Shown here one piece after another: positions 24,726-48,801 of a DNA stretch of 64,000 nucleotides (position 1 is the first letter of the stretch; the number at the start of each line of letters is the position of its first letter). Source of the DNA: Hydractinia symbiolongicarpus (Eukaryota; Cnidaria; Hydrozoa; Anthoathecata; Hydractiniidae). The notes under the pieces are model-generated. The model searched no databases. It had not been told where the DNA came from and worked only from the letters and a program-made list of their open reading frames with translations. Location: the NCBI RefSeq assembly GCF_029227915.1, contig NC_079888.1:5901001-5965000 (forward strand), read 5' to 3'. The position numbers and the translations under genes are program-made.

Positions 24726-26234
24726 TTTTTTATATGCACTGCTGGCATCAGCAAATCACCTTAAAGAATTTGTGAAAAAGTGGATTTTTTTACAGGGCTA
24801 TTGATATATATAGAATAGGTAAGTTATTAGCTGTCATTTTAAAAAAAAAGATGAAAAAGAGTTTTTTTCTGTTTTTTTTTTGTATTTTTTGTAATTGAAT
24901 AACCATTTGCCTTTATGTGCAAACTGTTTTTATAAAAGAAAAGAACATCAAGATGGTGAATAAAACGGACTTATCAGTAAATACCAAGTGCAACTGTTTT
25001 GGGCAATTATATACAGGAAACTTAAACCTAGAACGGACCAAGAAAAATAATTGGACTTAAGGAATGTCTAGTTAAACAGAGCTTTCTGTAAGTCGAAATT
25101 AGTGTAAAATGAGATTATAGTTTGAGTTAAAGCAATTTTTTAAGGGGAAGGGCAACAGTTACCAATAAAAGGTAAATCTCAGCTATGAAAAATTAACCCT
25201 TGGTGTTGAAAAAGGTCCCATGCATGTCCCTTGTAACTTGAATTTTTCTTCACAGGAAACATTACATGTGACTGTCCAGGGGAATTTGATAACGAACATT
25301 TAGCGTTGATTAGCGTTGAAAGTTCGAACATTTAACGCTATAATGTTAATATAATTTTTGTAGTATTGATACTAACGCCAAGACAATAAAAAAATGGAGA
25401 ATAATATTTGGTGCGGTGGACATATTAAATAATATTAATGCTTTTAGCGTTAATTTAGCGCTATTAACGTTTTTGGCCAACATTAGTGCTATTTTGCAAT
25501 GATAATTAACGCTATAGTGTTTTCTCATGTTAACGCTATAACGTTAAAGTGAGCTTTATTTAGATTTCTTAGATTTTTTAAAAAATAAAGGGTGAACTTA
25601 AATTTTTTAAAAATGGCAGTGAAATTGCGGTGGTGAGTGCAGCAAAACGAAATATCATAGGTTTGGACATGGATTGGTAATGCCTGTCAGTATTTATTTA
25701 TTGGAAGTAAAGAACTCATTCACATACTTTATATTTAATTTTTAATTTTATGTAGATAGTCTAGCCTTTAAAAACAATTTCTATTTCTTAGTGCACATCT
25801 TTGTTTCTAGGCTACTCTGGAGTTTGCATCCATGCTGGGTTCATTTCTTGGGCTTTTTTCTTTCTTCTTCTGCCTGACTAGTCTAAGGTGGACTTTGGAT
25901 TTTCACTATTATTCACGTAAAAATAACAAACTCATTAGATTACCCACACCACTCTATAACCCGCACCTGGGTTAGAAACAGACAGTAAAAATCAATATAT
26001 AACACGCAGAGGGTATACTGTTAAATACAGTAGAACAAAATAAAGCATTGTTTAAGCTTCTCATGATTCCATTTTGATAACTTTAGAACAAAATACAAGA
26101 GATACAGGAGATAAAATATTAATAATCACCCCTTAGTATGTTATCATTATTTCCAATGACGATTGTAATAGTTAAAACATGGTTCAATATTTTTGCCTTC
26201 TCTCGTACTTTAATAATTTTTTGTTTTACTGTAG
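24726..26234. other. Intergenic with an AT-rich TTAACGCTAT cluster
   Basis: No exon is supported. Between 25290 and 25560 the motif TTAACGCTA and its reverse forms (TAGCGTTAA) recur at least six times with ATAACGTTA-like variants, giving weak self-complementarity. It is possibly an old AT-rich MITE. The rest is AT-rich with poly-A/T runs. Confidence 0.4.
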
Positions 26235-29200
26235 AGAAGGAAAATAAAACAAGTTCTTGCACATCGGATGGATGCGCACATTGGATGGATACTAGTTCAC
26301 AAATATCGCAGAAAAACAATGACGTGTCAGATATTAATTTAATTTTGGAATGCAAGGTATGGAGCAAAATATTTTTTGTAGTTGCCAGGTATGGAAAATG
26401 TTAATGTAAATATATAAAGAACTGAATAAGTCCTTAAACTTTTTTCGTAATTTTTGCACACTAAAAGCTATGAAATACTGTAAATAACAGCTGGTACTTA
26501 TTTGAAGAGGGTTCATATATATTTATTTAATTATTTCAGTAAAAATAGACAATCTTTGGGCCTCTCAAGTAGTTTTAATGAAATGGAAGTGTACTTTTTC
26601 AGCTTTTTTTGTTCTTGAAAATTCCGAAAGAGTTGAAAAAAGGTAATCAGGAATTTTTTTACCAGTAAATAATGCACTGTTTGTTTTTTTATTTTGTTCA
26701 CCTTATGTGACTGGCAATGTTTTTTAATTTACAAAAAAACTGTTCTCTCTTTAAATTAAATGTTATTGTGTGCTGTTGTTCATATTTAATTTAAATTCGA
26801 TGTATTCATACTAATGGGACAATGTAGCAAAAACGCGGGAATAAATTTAAAATTTTAATACCAAACTAATTCACTGCTTTGCGAATAAAGCGCCTGCTGA
26901 CTATATATTAACTTTAAACGTTTTTATTTAGTATGATTTAACAAATTTTTAACCATGTAAATGATACAGACTGAAACAGAAAAATAAACAATAAGAAAAA
27001 TTATTAGCAACAAAAGGGGTGAAGCACTTGCCATTTTTGCAATTTTTAAAGATAATCTAAAAAATAAAAACTGACCAGTTGTTAATACATTTCGTCAATT
27101 TTTCAATTCAGTATATTTTTACATAACTTTCATTACTTCTTTTTTGTGTGCTATTTGATCAAATGCTTCCTGAGGAATCGGAATATTTGCATAAAAAGCC
27201 TAATGGATCACAATTTTGGTGTTCCTTCTTATAGAGTGCTCTTTTAAACAACACAAAAATTACTGATGATGGCAAAGATCTATGGTGTTCATTGGAAAGT
27301 TTACCTGGATTATACGCAGTTTGTCATGAAACATTGGTTTTGTTTGCAAATCGATACCATGACTGGGAAGAAAAAAATGAAGTATCTGATTATAATAAAT
27401 TACATGGACTTAACGACGGCCTAAAAACATTGAAGGAATTGCGTCGAATTGTATTGGATTTCGGACTGGTGGGTATAATGGTTTTATTTCATTTTTATTT
27501 ATTTTGTAAAATATCAAGGATTTGTAAAGTAAATTTGTTTCACAGCTATGACAGATCTGCACATCCATAAATAGATACACTTTTCCCAGTATTTCAATCT
27601 CACTACAGGAAGCAGTACCAAAGAAGACCAAGATATATAACTGACTAAGTTGTGAGAAATTGAAGAGCTGTGAATGCAAACTATATCTAAACAACTTAAT
27701 CTTTTGCTTTTTAGGGTGACAGCAAATCACTTCTTAAAGAAGTTAGTAAGCTTTTAAACGATGAATCATTGATCAATGTCAGACCTGGCTACTCACCGAA
27801 TCGATACGTATCAAGTGCTGTTAAAGTGTGGGATCCTCTAGTTACTGAAAAAATGCTTAAAGATAAATTACTCAATGAAGCGTTGATCAAAAAGTATTTT
27901 GAACTTATCCTTCCTGATATTGTCATAAATGGAACTATATTAAGTGACACGCTTTTACGTCAAAAACCACGCCCCTATACATCAGTTAGGCTACCGTTAT
28001 TAAATGATAGAATGAATATATTCTGGAAACAGTCAACTGACCAATCCTTGGTTTTGCCACCTATTAATTTGTCCAAAAATCATTGTCCAAAAACAGATAG
28101 TTTTAAGGAAGAAATTGCAGAACTTGGTACTTTTACGAAAGAATTGCCACAAGAAACAGGAACTTCCAAGTCAGTCCAATTAAATCTACTAGAAGGTGAT
28201 ACAATGAACATATTATGCAAACAATCAGCTAAACAATCTTTGGTTTTACCACCAATTGATTTGTCAAAAAATCAGTATCCAAAAACAGATGGTTTTAAGG
28301 AAGAAATTGCAGAACTTGGTACTTTTAAGAAAGAATTGCCACAAGAAACTCTTCAGTCATTCCAAACCAGCGATACAGCAGAAATCTTAGAACATAATAT
28401 AAACAAAGAAGTCTTTAATATTGAAACAGATTCTCAAATTTCTTCCTATACATTTTTAAATCTAAGGCAAAAAATCGATATCCTTTTGACGGAAGTTATT
28501 GATCAGTTAAAACTTGGAATTGATGTAATCATGGAGAAAAAAGATCCTTCCTCAACAAAGAACTTTAGCAAATATAATAGATTATCAAAATCAATTTCCA
28601 AGCCAGAAAGATTGGGTTTCAATAAACATTTTTTCAATCAGAAGAACTATACCAAGAGAAATTTAAGTTCTAAAATTCTGAAAGACTTTCCAAAAACAGA
28701 AATAAAAAATGTAGCATTGCCAGCTTCTAGACACCCAGCACCCAAATTTGTTTATCAACCTAAAAGACTAGTTTCTTATGCTAGTCTGTCCAACAATGGA
28801 TTAAGTGTTCATAAAACAAAAGATAAATATATTTCTAGAGAAAGGAACATCCAAATTGAAGGACATACTGTTTCCTCAAAAACATCCGGTGAACTCTTTT
28901 CACAAAATACAAATATTTTAGACGTTTCTGCAGGAGTATCACGAGTTCTGGCACCTGAAAGGTACCAAAATAAGCATAGCGTTTATTATGACCACAAAGT
29001 TGAAGATCCTATATTGGATTCTGCTAAAAGTAGTGCAACAGACTTAGATGTTATGTATGTTAATCCAGAGTTGTATAAAATTTATGACAACTGTAACGGG
29101 TTTAATACCAAAGTTAGTTCCACACACACAATAGAATTACACGACACCTACAATGACCAAGATGACATGGTACACGCTCCACAACAACCTTCCCACAATC

Positions 29201-32200
29201 CTGGAAATGTAGTAATGGATGATGATTACATTAGTATGCAGGACAAAGGTATAATTTATGTGCAAGTTTTTAAATTTTGTGTCAATTATTTCATTATCTG
29301 TGTAAAGAGGAAAATAAACAGCATGTTACCTCGTCTATCTTAGTTTAGTTTGCCGTGGCTTGTTTTCGTTTATTGTAATTCATTGTTTGTTTGTTTGTTT
29401 GTTTGTTTGTGTGTTTGTTATTTATGGTTCATTGTTAGTTTCTTTGTTTCTTTGTTGGTAGTTCATTGTTTTTTTTTGTATGTAGCGCATTATTTGTTTG
29501 TTTGTTTGTTTGTTTGTTGGTAGTTTATTGTTTTTAATTATTGTTGTTGTTGTTGTTTTTATTTTTGCTGCTGCTGCTGTTATTGTTGTTTTTGTTGACG
29601 TAACTATGATTGTTTAACATTGCTAATTTATTCTCATTGTTGATTTTTACACCGTAGACGATGCGCATCAACAAATATACCCACCTCATCTAGATGAGAT
29701 CTACAACAGAATGCTCTTTAATACTACCCTATCACGTGATCTCTTGTCACTGGTTGTTTCCGATGTATTATCCAGACATGATTCAGGAAAATGTTTTCAA
29801 CAAGACCTGAATAACGTTATTACAGAATTAAAATTCATCTTAAATGGTGAGTGGTATCTGTTGTGCATCAGTTGTAGTGTCGCTTTGTTGTACACAACGT
29901 GTTTTCATTACAGCTGGTGACTGTTGCGACTGTTGTGCAACAGTTGCTTAATTATTAAAGTTATTAAAGTTACATTCAATTACATATGTACAACGTTACA
30001 GACACCACTTATTTCTATGCATATGAAGTCACTGGTTTTATACAGACTATATTTCTGGCTGAACTTAGAATTATTTACATTAAATATCACATGGCCCTAT
30101 TTTTGTGCATATATCTTTTCGTTCCTAAATTTATACACAGAATATTTCACTTTAAGCGAGCTCTTTAGTTTGGCCAACTAATTTACATCTCTTCAGGGTT
30201 TTATTCTCCAGCTTACCACAATATCCTTTTCACATGTAGGTTTTTCCGAGGTGAAATCTTACGATCCAGAACAGAAAAAAAGCAACCAGAACGAAGACGA
30301 GGCTGCTAAATGCAAGTCAACAATCGACGAAGGTCTGTTTCACATTGAAGAAAATTCACCGGTGCAGTATAACAATGTTGGTGAGGAGCAAAACACATCA
30401 AAACGTTCTTTACCTCCAGAAAAGCCATTCAAAACTTTAAAAAATGAACAGGACACTCATATCCATGAGAAAGATCCTGTTGATAAAGTGGAGAGGTCTG
30501 CTTTTTCCAAGACGTCTTGCAATGTATCTAGTAACCAGAATGATGCAGCGAAGGTTTCACGTACTGAATCTGGATCAGGAACCCCTTTTATTGACACAGA
30601 CCAGCCGCTCACACAAAAACCTTTTGATCAGGAGGCCAATCTTGCTGCCAAGCTGTCAAATTTTCAAGAAAGTGACATGCATGATATGCGAGAAGCAATT
30701 CCTTCTGATACACTGTTTCAGAATGTTAAACATATGGAAGTGAAGGCGAAGAAAACAAGAGAAGATGATACAACTAGCTTTCAACATAATACACAGCACG
30801 ATTTTGAAGAGAGTGGGGAATCTGATAAAAAGGTTTACGCGAGAGATACAACTTCCAAACTTCCTTACGAAAAACATCACAGTCAACTTCTTCATACATT
30901 TGATAAACGTGAAACTGAAGCACATGTCAGGGAGATAGTGAGTAGAAATAAAAAGGTAGTAAGTATTGGTAGCAAGGCTGTTTTTGAAAATGGAAAACAG
31001 AAAGCAATGACAAGACGGGTTGCCGCAAAGTTAGTTACGAGTAAATCTAAAAAGTCTCCACCCTTTCATGCAGGTATTGTGAAGGAAGAGAAGCCACTGG
31101 TGTTGCAACAGAATGTGGTGAAAAGACATCAGCAAAAACAAAACGTTTCTTCCAACAAAATTAGGAATGCAAAAGGCAAACCCGTAAAGATAACTGCCAC
31201 CAGAAGCGTGAACTTAAAATCCAAAAGAACTTCAAAAGTTACTTCTAATGATGCATCATCAATCCATTCACCGGTACACGAACACGAAGAAAGTATGTTC
31301 ACAATTGCACCATCTTCGCCAGGGAGAGTCAGTATTGACTCCCACGTTGTGCAGAGATCACCAGAAATCTTTGTTGAAGAAGATATAACAGAGTTCGTAC
31401 CTAAACAAACGAAATTTTTTAAAACATACACGACGGAGATTTGTGTTGTGAAGGAGACTATTTCAAAATATCCAACAAGCAACAAGGCAGAACAACGTCG
31501 TAGAAAAGCCGAAGCTCGTCGTGCCGAAGTTGAGCGGAAACGCAAGGAAAAAGAACTGCAAAGGTTGCAAGCTATCGAAGAACAGAAGCGACAAGAAAAA
31601 CTTCAACGAGAATTTGAAGAAGAAGAAAAAAGAAAAAGAGAAGAACGTTTAGCTGAGATGTTATTAAAAGAAGAAAAAAGAAAAGCTGAAGAATTGAGAA
31701 AATTACAAGCAGAAAAAGAAGCCGAAAAGCAAAGGCATAAACGACTTGCTGAAGAGGAGGCGGCCCGACAAAAAATCGAGAAGTTAATCGCTCAAAAACA
31801 GGCCGAGGTTGAGTTTAAACGAGAGCAAGAACGACTTGCTGCAGAAATCGAAGCTGATTTATTACGCAAAGAACAGGAATTCTTAGAAGGTCTGGATGAA
31901 GAATCTCGCGCCTTCTACGAACGAGAAAAAGCGCGCGACGAAGAAGAAAAAAGAATCCAGGAAGAAAAGCGAGGACGAGAAATGTCGTTGAAACGAAAAG
32001 AAGAGGAGGAGAAAAGACAACGGGAAATGGAAGAGTTAGAATTGCTTCATTTAAAAATGTTAAGAAAGCGCTTCTTCGCAGGCGGTGTAAGGCGGACAGA
32101 TGATGTTTTGATTTTCAATCAGAAAGTAAACCGTTCATTTACTTACTCCTACAACGAACTTCTACCTATCATTTTACACACATCCGTCATGCCTGTTACT

Positions 32201-32266
32201 AGTAGCAACAAGATGTTACCAAGCCTGTCCGATCTGTTGACTTCGCTCGAAAATGAAGAGCAATGA
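26235..32266 (+). CDS. KIAA2012: Large coiled-coil protein, KIAA2012-like
   Basis: Exons 27235-27468, 27715-29248, 29658-29846 and 30240-32266 join in phase. A possible earlier exon at 26235-26356 also fits in phase but is tentative, and the start codon is not found. The sum is about 1,325-1,370 residues. The N-terminal conserved part contains LPGLYAVCHETLVLFANRY, then RPGYSPNRYV and VWDP, which resemble the N-terminus of vertebrate KIAA2012 from memory. The middle is Ser/Lys-rich and low in conservation, with a 49-residue direct duplication (28012-28158 and 28204-28350). The C-terminal third is a long Arg/Glu/Lys coiled coil (coding 31490-32060, e.g. EEEKRKREERLAEMLLKEEK), followed by a distinct tail FFAGGVRRTDDVLIFNQK. 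No enzyme domain is visible and the function is unknown. The exon chain is firm; the family assignment is moderate. Confidence 0.72.
29380..29600. repeat. GTTT / GTT / CTG microsatellites in an intron
   Basis: Runs of GTTT (29385-29415 and 29491-29518), TTG (29543-29556) and GCTGCTGCTGCTG (29568-29580) lie in the intron between the third and fourth exons of the KIAA2012-like gene. Confidence 0.9.
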
Positions 32267-34540
32267 ATCTCTAAAGAATTTTATGTCAACTGTCGTCACC
32301 TGTATCCTTTTAATTTAATACACTCAGTTCTTTTTTTCGATATGGATTTCAAAATTTGTTCGCCAAATTAGTCCTCAAATGTCAAATTCTTATTGTCACT
32401 ATCAAATCAGCTGATTTTGACAAGATATGTGTGTCAATATTTTTATTATTCAAAATCTTTATATTTTATTGTATTTTTTTAATATTTGTTTCACAAAATA
32501 TTTTTAATTTATTTATTTTTTGTCATAGTAAAATCATGCAGTCAGGACTCACTTGAAAGACTTTGACGCTTTGGAAGTACAGGTTTAAACTTCGAAGACA
32601 AAACTGGGTTGCTTTGTTGAATTTATCGATCATTTGCTGTTTTTGTAGGCTGGCTTACAGCGTACACAATTTGTCAGTCACTTCTTACTGACTTTAGATA
32701 ATCAAATTACTTGTAACCTTGAAAATATTTAACATAGCGTCTCTTCTTATATCCATAAACATAAAGTTGTAGACCTTAGAGAAACTTGATGTTGCGAAAT
32801 ATGTAGCCAGGTTGCCGAACTACAATGTTAATTTTTAGTTGGTGCGGGAAAAAGTGTTATTTTCTAATACTATTTATTTTATACTAAATTGTAAATATTT
32901 AATATATATTTTCTACTAATCATATAGAACTTATTTATGTTCAGTTATTTAGAAGAAATAATTTGAGTTTTGTTCATATTTACGATGGCCCCATATGGCT
33001 CACTTTAAAGGATAACTGTAATTTCGTCTACTGTATATGACATTGAATATGCATGAGATACACATATAAATTTTAACCTTTTTAACAACTGTAAGAAAAT
33101 ATAACAACAAAATATGACTTATATTTCTCAAATCGTCATTACTCTCTATGTTTCATTGATCAGTTTTAGATATACTGTAGTATACATTCTTGTACATAGC
33201 GATGCTTATTGCTTTTTAATTATTGCGATTCTTTTCTACTGTTGTTACTATAGAGTCGCATATTTAGCACAGTTAAAAAACTAGGCCTCAAATTGAGTCC
33301 AAAATTAAGCAGTCCTCTAGTAATAAACAAGATCCAAAAGGGGCAAATTAGGGTTGATATTGCCAGTGCTTAATTGGTAACACAAAGATACCAGTTACGC
33401 AATTTTACGGCTGAAAAAATACTTCCCTGTTAGCAACGTAAGGCCTGATAAGGTTACTTATATAAATACTTGTATGCTCTGTATGGAGCGTGAAGTCAAT
33501 TAACCAAGATTCTTTAACATGTAATTATCAGAAACAGTATATGACCTGGGATCGAAGTTGATTGGTTTTGTAAGATCTGGTGTTTATCAGAATTCGCGAA
33601 AAAAATTTTGTAATTCGTCGACAAATTTTCTTTAGGCACTGCTGGATGTGAATTAAGTCCTCATGATCCTTAACTTCGACATCTACTTATGGCTTTTAGA
33701 CGGTATGTCGTTATTTTACTCTTGCTGTAACTTTAATCAAATTCCTCGGAGTCTAAGGGTTAAAACAGAACCTGGGCTAAAGCCATTATTATTTTGAGTC
33801 TCTAGACAAAGAAAATGTTAGGAAAGTCATTAGGGAGTAAAATAATCTCGCATCACGATGTCTTATTTTGAAAGTTGCACCAACTTTTACCTAATTATTG
33901 CCATGGTTACCCATTGCTAGGCAAAAGTAACTTTTAGCCTGTTTCCGCTCCAAAGAAAATTGGGTCAGGAAGCGTAATTCACAAAATAAAAATTGACCAA
34001 GATTAGCCTTTACTTGGCAGAGTAAGACAAAACCAACTTTGAACAAAAAAATCAGAATCGCCCATCATTGCATATTCGGTACTTTAATTCACTAAGAACG
34101 AATAAGTACGAAAATAAAGCTGATTTCGTTCCTAACTTGCCAAGAGGTCACCTTAGAAAAAATGTCATTTTTAGGCTGCAGCGTTTATCAGGTTGTGTTA
34201 AGATAGAGATAAAGAAACATGTGCTCATATTTTATTATCTAATCTACAAAACAAACTTTACAAGGATAAGAACTAATAACAAAAAAATGTACGAAATTTG
34301 AAAGCAGTCTTGTTTCCCTCCTTCTCACAACTTAAAACCAAATGTTTGAAAATAGAGAAAAAATTAAAAAGAAAAGATCTTGTTTAAAAACAACCTGGAA
34401 ACGAAGTTGTTTCTCACAGACAATCCCTACACATAATTTTACCAAACGTAAGTAAAATATAAAAGTGTGAATTATAAACATTAAAATTTATCCACCTTGT
34501 ACCCAGTCCTTGTATTAATACTTAAAATCAATGTCAATTT
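32267..34540. other. Intergenic between convergent genes
   Basis: Holds the 3' UTR of the KIAA2012-like gene and, towards the right, 3' sequence of MAGI; TTTATT at 34231-34236 reads AATAAA for MAGI on the - strand. No coding or RNA gene is seen. ORF 34068-34301 has no recognisable content. Confidence 0.45.
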
Positions 34541-34544
34541 AATC

Positions 34545-34770
34545 GTTAAAAGCGTGACTAGTTTCGTTGAAATATCGGTTAAAGCGTGACATGTATTGTT
34601 AAAGCGTGACATGTATCGTTAAAAGCGTGACATGTATCGTTAAAGCGTGACATGTATCGTTAAAATATCGTTAAAAGCGTGACATGTATCGTTAAAAGGC
34701 CGTCATGTACGTTACAAAGTTGAAATATCGTTAAAAACGTGATAAGTATTGTTGAAATATCGTTAAAAGC
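34545..34770. repeat. ~20-bp minisatellite (GTTAAAGCGTGACATGTATC)
   Basis: Around eight to ten imperfect copies of a 20-21-bp unit sit downstream of the MAGI stop. The central copies (about 34575-34690) are nearly identical; the outer ones are diverged and interspersed with a TTGAAATATC spacer. Confidence 0.85.
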
Positions 34771-35149
34771 GCGTGTAAAACGTATCACTACATACAGGAT
34801 AGAAATAATGCATCACTAAATACAGAGCGGATATAGTTAACATTACAACATTATATGGTAAACTTTAAAATCTAAAAGAAGGTGAAAAATTGATAAGAAA
34901 TTTTTCACTTTACAACAAAAAATATCTCACATATATAGTGCTATTTTTGTGTCTGGTTAAATCTAACATATTCATTCATGTATTCATTAAAAATGTGGTA
35001 GAATCCAACGGCGCGAAATTTTTCTTTTGACTCTCATTTTCATTCAGGCACCTTGCAATATATCAGTACCAACCTACCACATAAATAATGTACTAACCAT
35101 GATAGGCACCTGACAAAAATTATTAGCGTTTAAAATGAACTTTGTTTTG

Positions 35150-46393
<11,244 letters not shown>

Positions 46394-48764
46394 AGTTTAA
46401 CATTTCATGTTAAGATATTATTGCTAAAAACCAACAACAACATCAGAACTACTAAGTTAAGAGGTTATGAAGCTTTTTGAAAACCACAGTCAAAACATTA
46501 AAGTCGTTTTTAATTTAACCATTAATCATTTAAAAATGAATTAACAATGATCAAGTCTTTGAAGATTAAATACAGCAAAACTAATTATTTCTTTGTGATC
46601 TCTCTAGGTTTTTTTGTGAAAATGAGTTATTACTTGCTTCAAAAACATCTTATTCAACTAATAATTCTTAATCAACCTTAACAGTTCTAAAAAAAACTTG
46701 TAATAAAAAGACATGCAAAATACCAAACATGATGAGGTGTTGGCTAATGCATGACATTAAAATCACACCTAAAAAAGCTGAAAATGATTTAAACTTTGCT
46801 TACATGCAATGTAGGTACTAACGGAATTTTGATGCTGTATCATGTAAAGACCTAGGTTATGTTACGCCACAGCTTGTTGACAGTTTAAATATCCTCAAAA
46901 TAATTATTAAATTGTCATTTTAATCAAATGGGCAGGCGTGTCAATCCATGTCAAATCACCTGATATTTTGGAAATCATAATTTCCCCCAGAATTCTTTAA
47001 TGATTATTGTAGTTTATATTGTAGTTAAAGCAAATATCAAGAACAATTTGTTAATAAAGCCCTGTTTCCAATGTAGCCCTTGTAGCGGTCAGACATCGGA
47101 CATTGTCCGACCCAGACGCAAATATGTCCAAAGACAATCAGTTCTGGCCTGTCATTTTGTCCGGCACTTTCTCTAGCTACATCTTCCCTTTTATAACTTC
47201 AAAAAACAGAAATTGAAATATGCAAAAATAACAAGATAATTTAAATATAATCTGTCTCTTTTAATCAATCTTTGTTCCCCATCACTTTTGTTTTGTTTTT
47301 ATCTGCCATGTGCCACCATGGAAGTTTTTTATAATGTAATAAGCCTCATTTACACTACAAACCAAACACTAATAATTGATATCTTAATAGAATAAGTTAT
47401 CGAGAGAATTAATTAAAATTTTGCGCATACTTTTGTGCTTTTGTGAAATTTATTTTTGCAAAACCTTATTTTAGCAAAATTTGAGGATAATAAGTTTCTG
47501 TGTTTGCATAAATTCACCTTTTTTGACCCTGGTCTAAGTTTATACATGTTATAACAGAAATAATTTGTTTTCGCTGACATTGCAGCTGCAGAAGTACTGT
47601 AGAAGAGTCGACAGAAGATTATTTGAACTAATCTAAACACAAAATTAAACCCTTGCAAAATATAAAAAAATTGCTGAATTTTAATTTTTGAAAATTAAAT
47701 CTCATGAAAATTTGTTCCATTAAAAAAGTAAAAATGTTACAAAATGACCAGAAAGTAATCAAAAGACCAAACTTTTTTCTTAACACTGCATTCTGCTGAA
47801 GACATTATCTAAAAACACCTAAAAATATTTTTCAATATTTTTCAATAAAATATTTTGCATGGTGAAGGAAAAACAGATTGAAAGTGTAAAATATCTAGTT
47901 TAGTGTTCTAATAAAATATTTTATATTAATTTTTGTAGGTATATTAACTATTGAAATCACACATATAAATTAGTGTGATATGTTGGTTTACCCTTTCGTC
48001 GCAGCAGCATCAGCAGTCATGGGGCCATTTGTAACAAATTAGATGTAAATCATTAATTGTTCATTCCACTGGATTCAAAATCTCCACTATTTTCTCGCAG
48101 AAACAGAAAGCAGTTGTTGTTGTGCTCTCCTGATATAAACTTCTGGAAGAAGATCATATCTTTTAGCAATTTTTATTGAAGGGTGGCGTCAAGTTAAGAT
48201 GGAGACAGAAGGAAACTGTTGTTGCCGTATATACTATCTACGAGTTTTCGAATTTTTTAACAAAATATGAAATGAAGTGAAAAAGCATTTGCAAAATCAA
48301 CGACTTTAGGATGACTTGGAAGGAAACTATGTAAAATTGTTTTTATGTTACATAATGTAATATTTTTGTTTGTTTGTAAGGATTCTCATAGCTAGTCAGA
48401 ATTTAGAATGTCATATGTTTTTTTGCATTTTATCTGGACAGCGTTGTATTAACATATAAGGTCTCAATGTTGTTTATTTTATTTTTTCACATGCTCTCTC
48501 ACAAAAGCAAAACTCAGCTTCGGCTTTGGTTTCTCTCTGCATAATCATTTGAAATAAGCTCTCACGTGCAGAGGATTAGAGCTTACATACAAAACCATGT
48601 ACTTTATAAAAGAAGCCCGTGAGAGATAAAAGATATTTGATAAAATTTCGAAGCATTTAGGAAGTTTGACAATCTCGTACAGATCTGCCTAAAAATCTTC
48701 AAAATTTATGTCAGAGGTTGTCTTTATTCTTGATTAGTTTTTTCCCCCTCTTTTGTATTCAATA
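46394..48764. other. 5' flank of MAGI, no gene seen
   Basis: Upstream of the MAGI start codon; the promoter and any 5' UTR exon should be here, but none can be fixed. Near 47095-47125 a CGGACATTGTCCG inverted motif sits among GACA/TGTC phrases. An 81-codon frame at 47413-47658 (-) has no recognisable domain. Confidence 0.4.
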
Positions 48765-48801
48765 CAAACCAAATTAGAACATGGTGTTCTAATTTGGTTT
48801 G
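48765..48801. repeat. Perfect 17-bp inverted repeat, 3-base loop
   Basis: CAAACCAAATTAGAACA (48765-48781), loop TGG, then its exact reverse complement (48785-48801). There is no T run after it, and the loop is too short for a usual microRNA precursor. Confidence 0.95.

Noticed and set aside
27172-27234. Coding continuation before the 27235 exon (LPEESEYLHKKPNGSQF)
   Set aside because: The stretch runs straight into the acceptor at 27234 and has no acceptor of its own; treated as intron.
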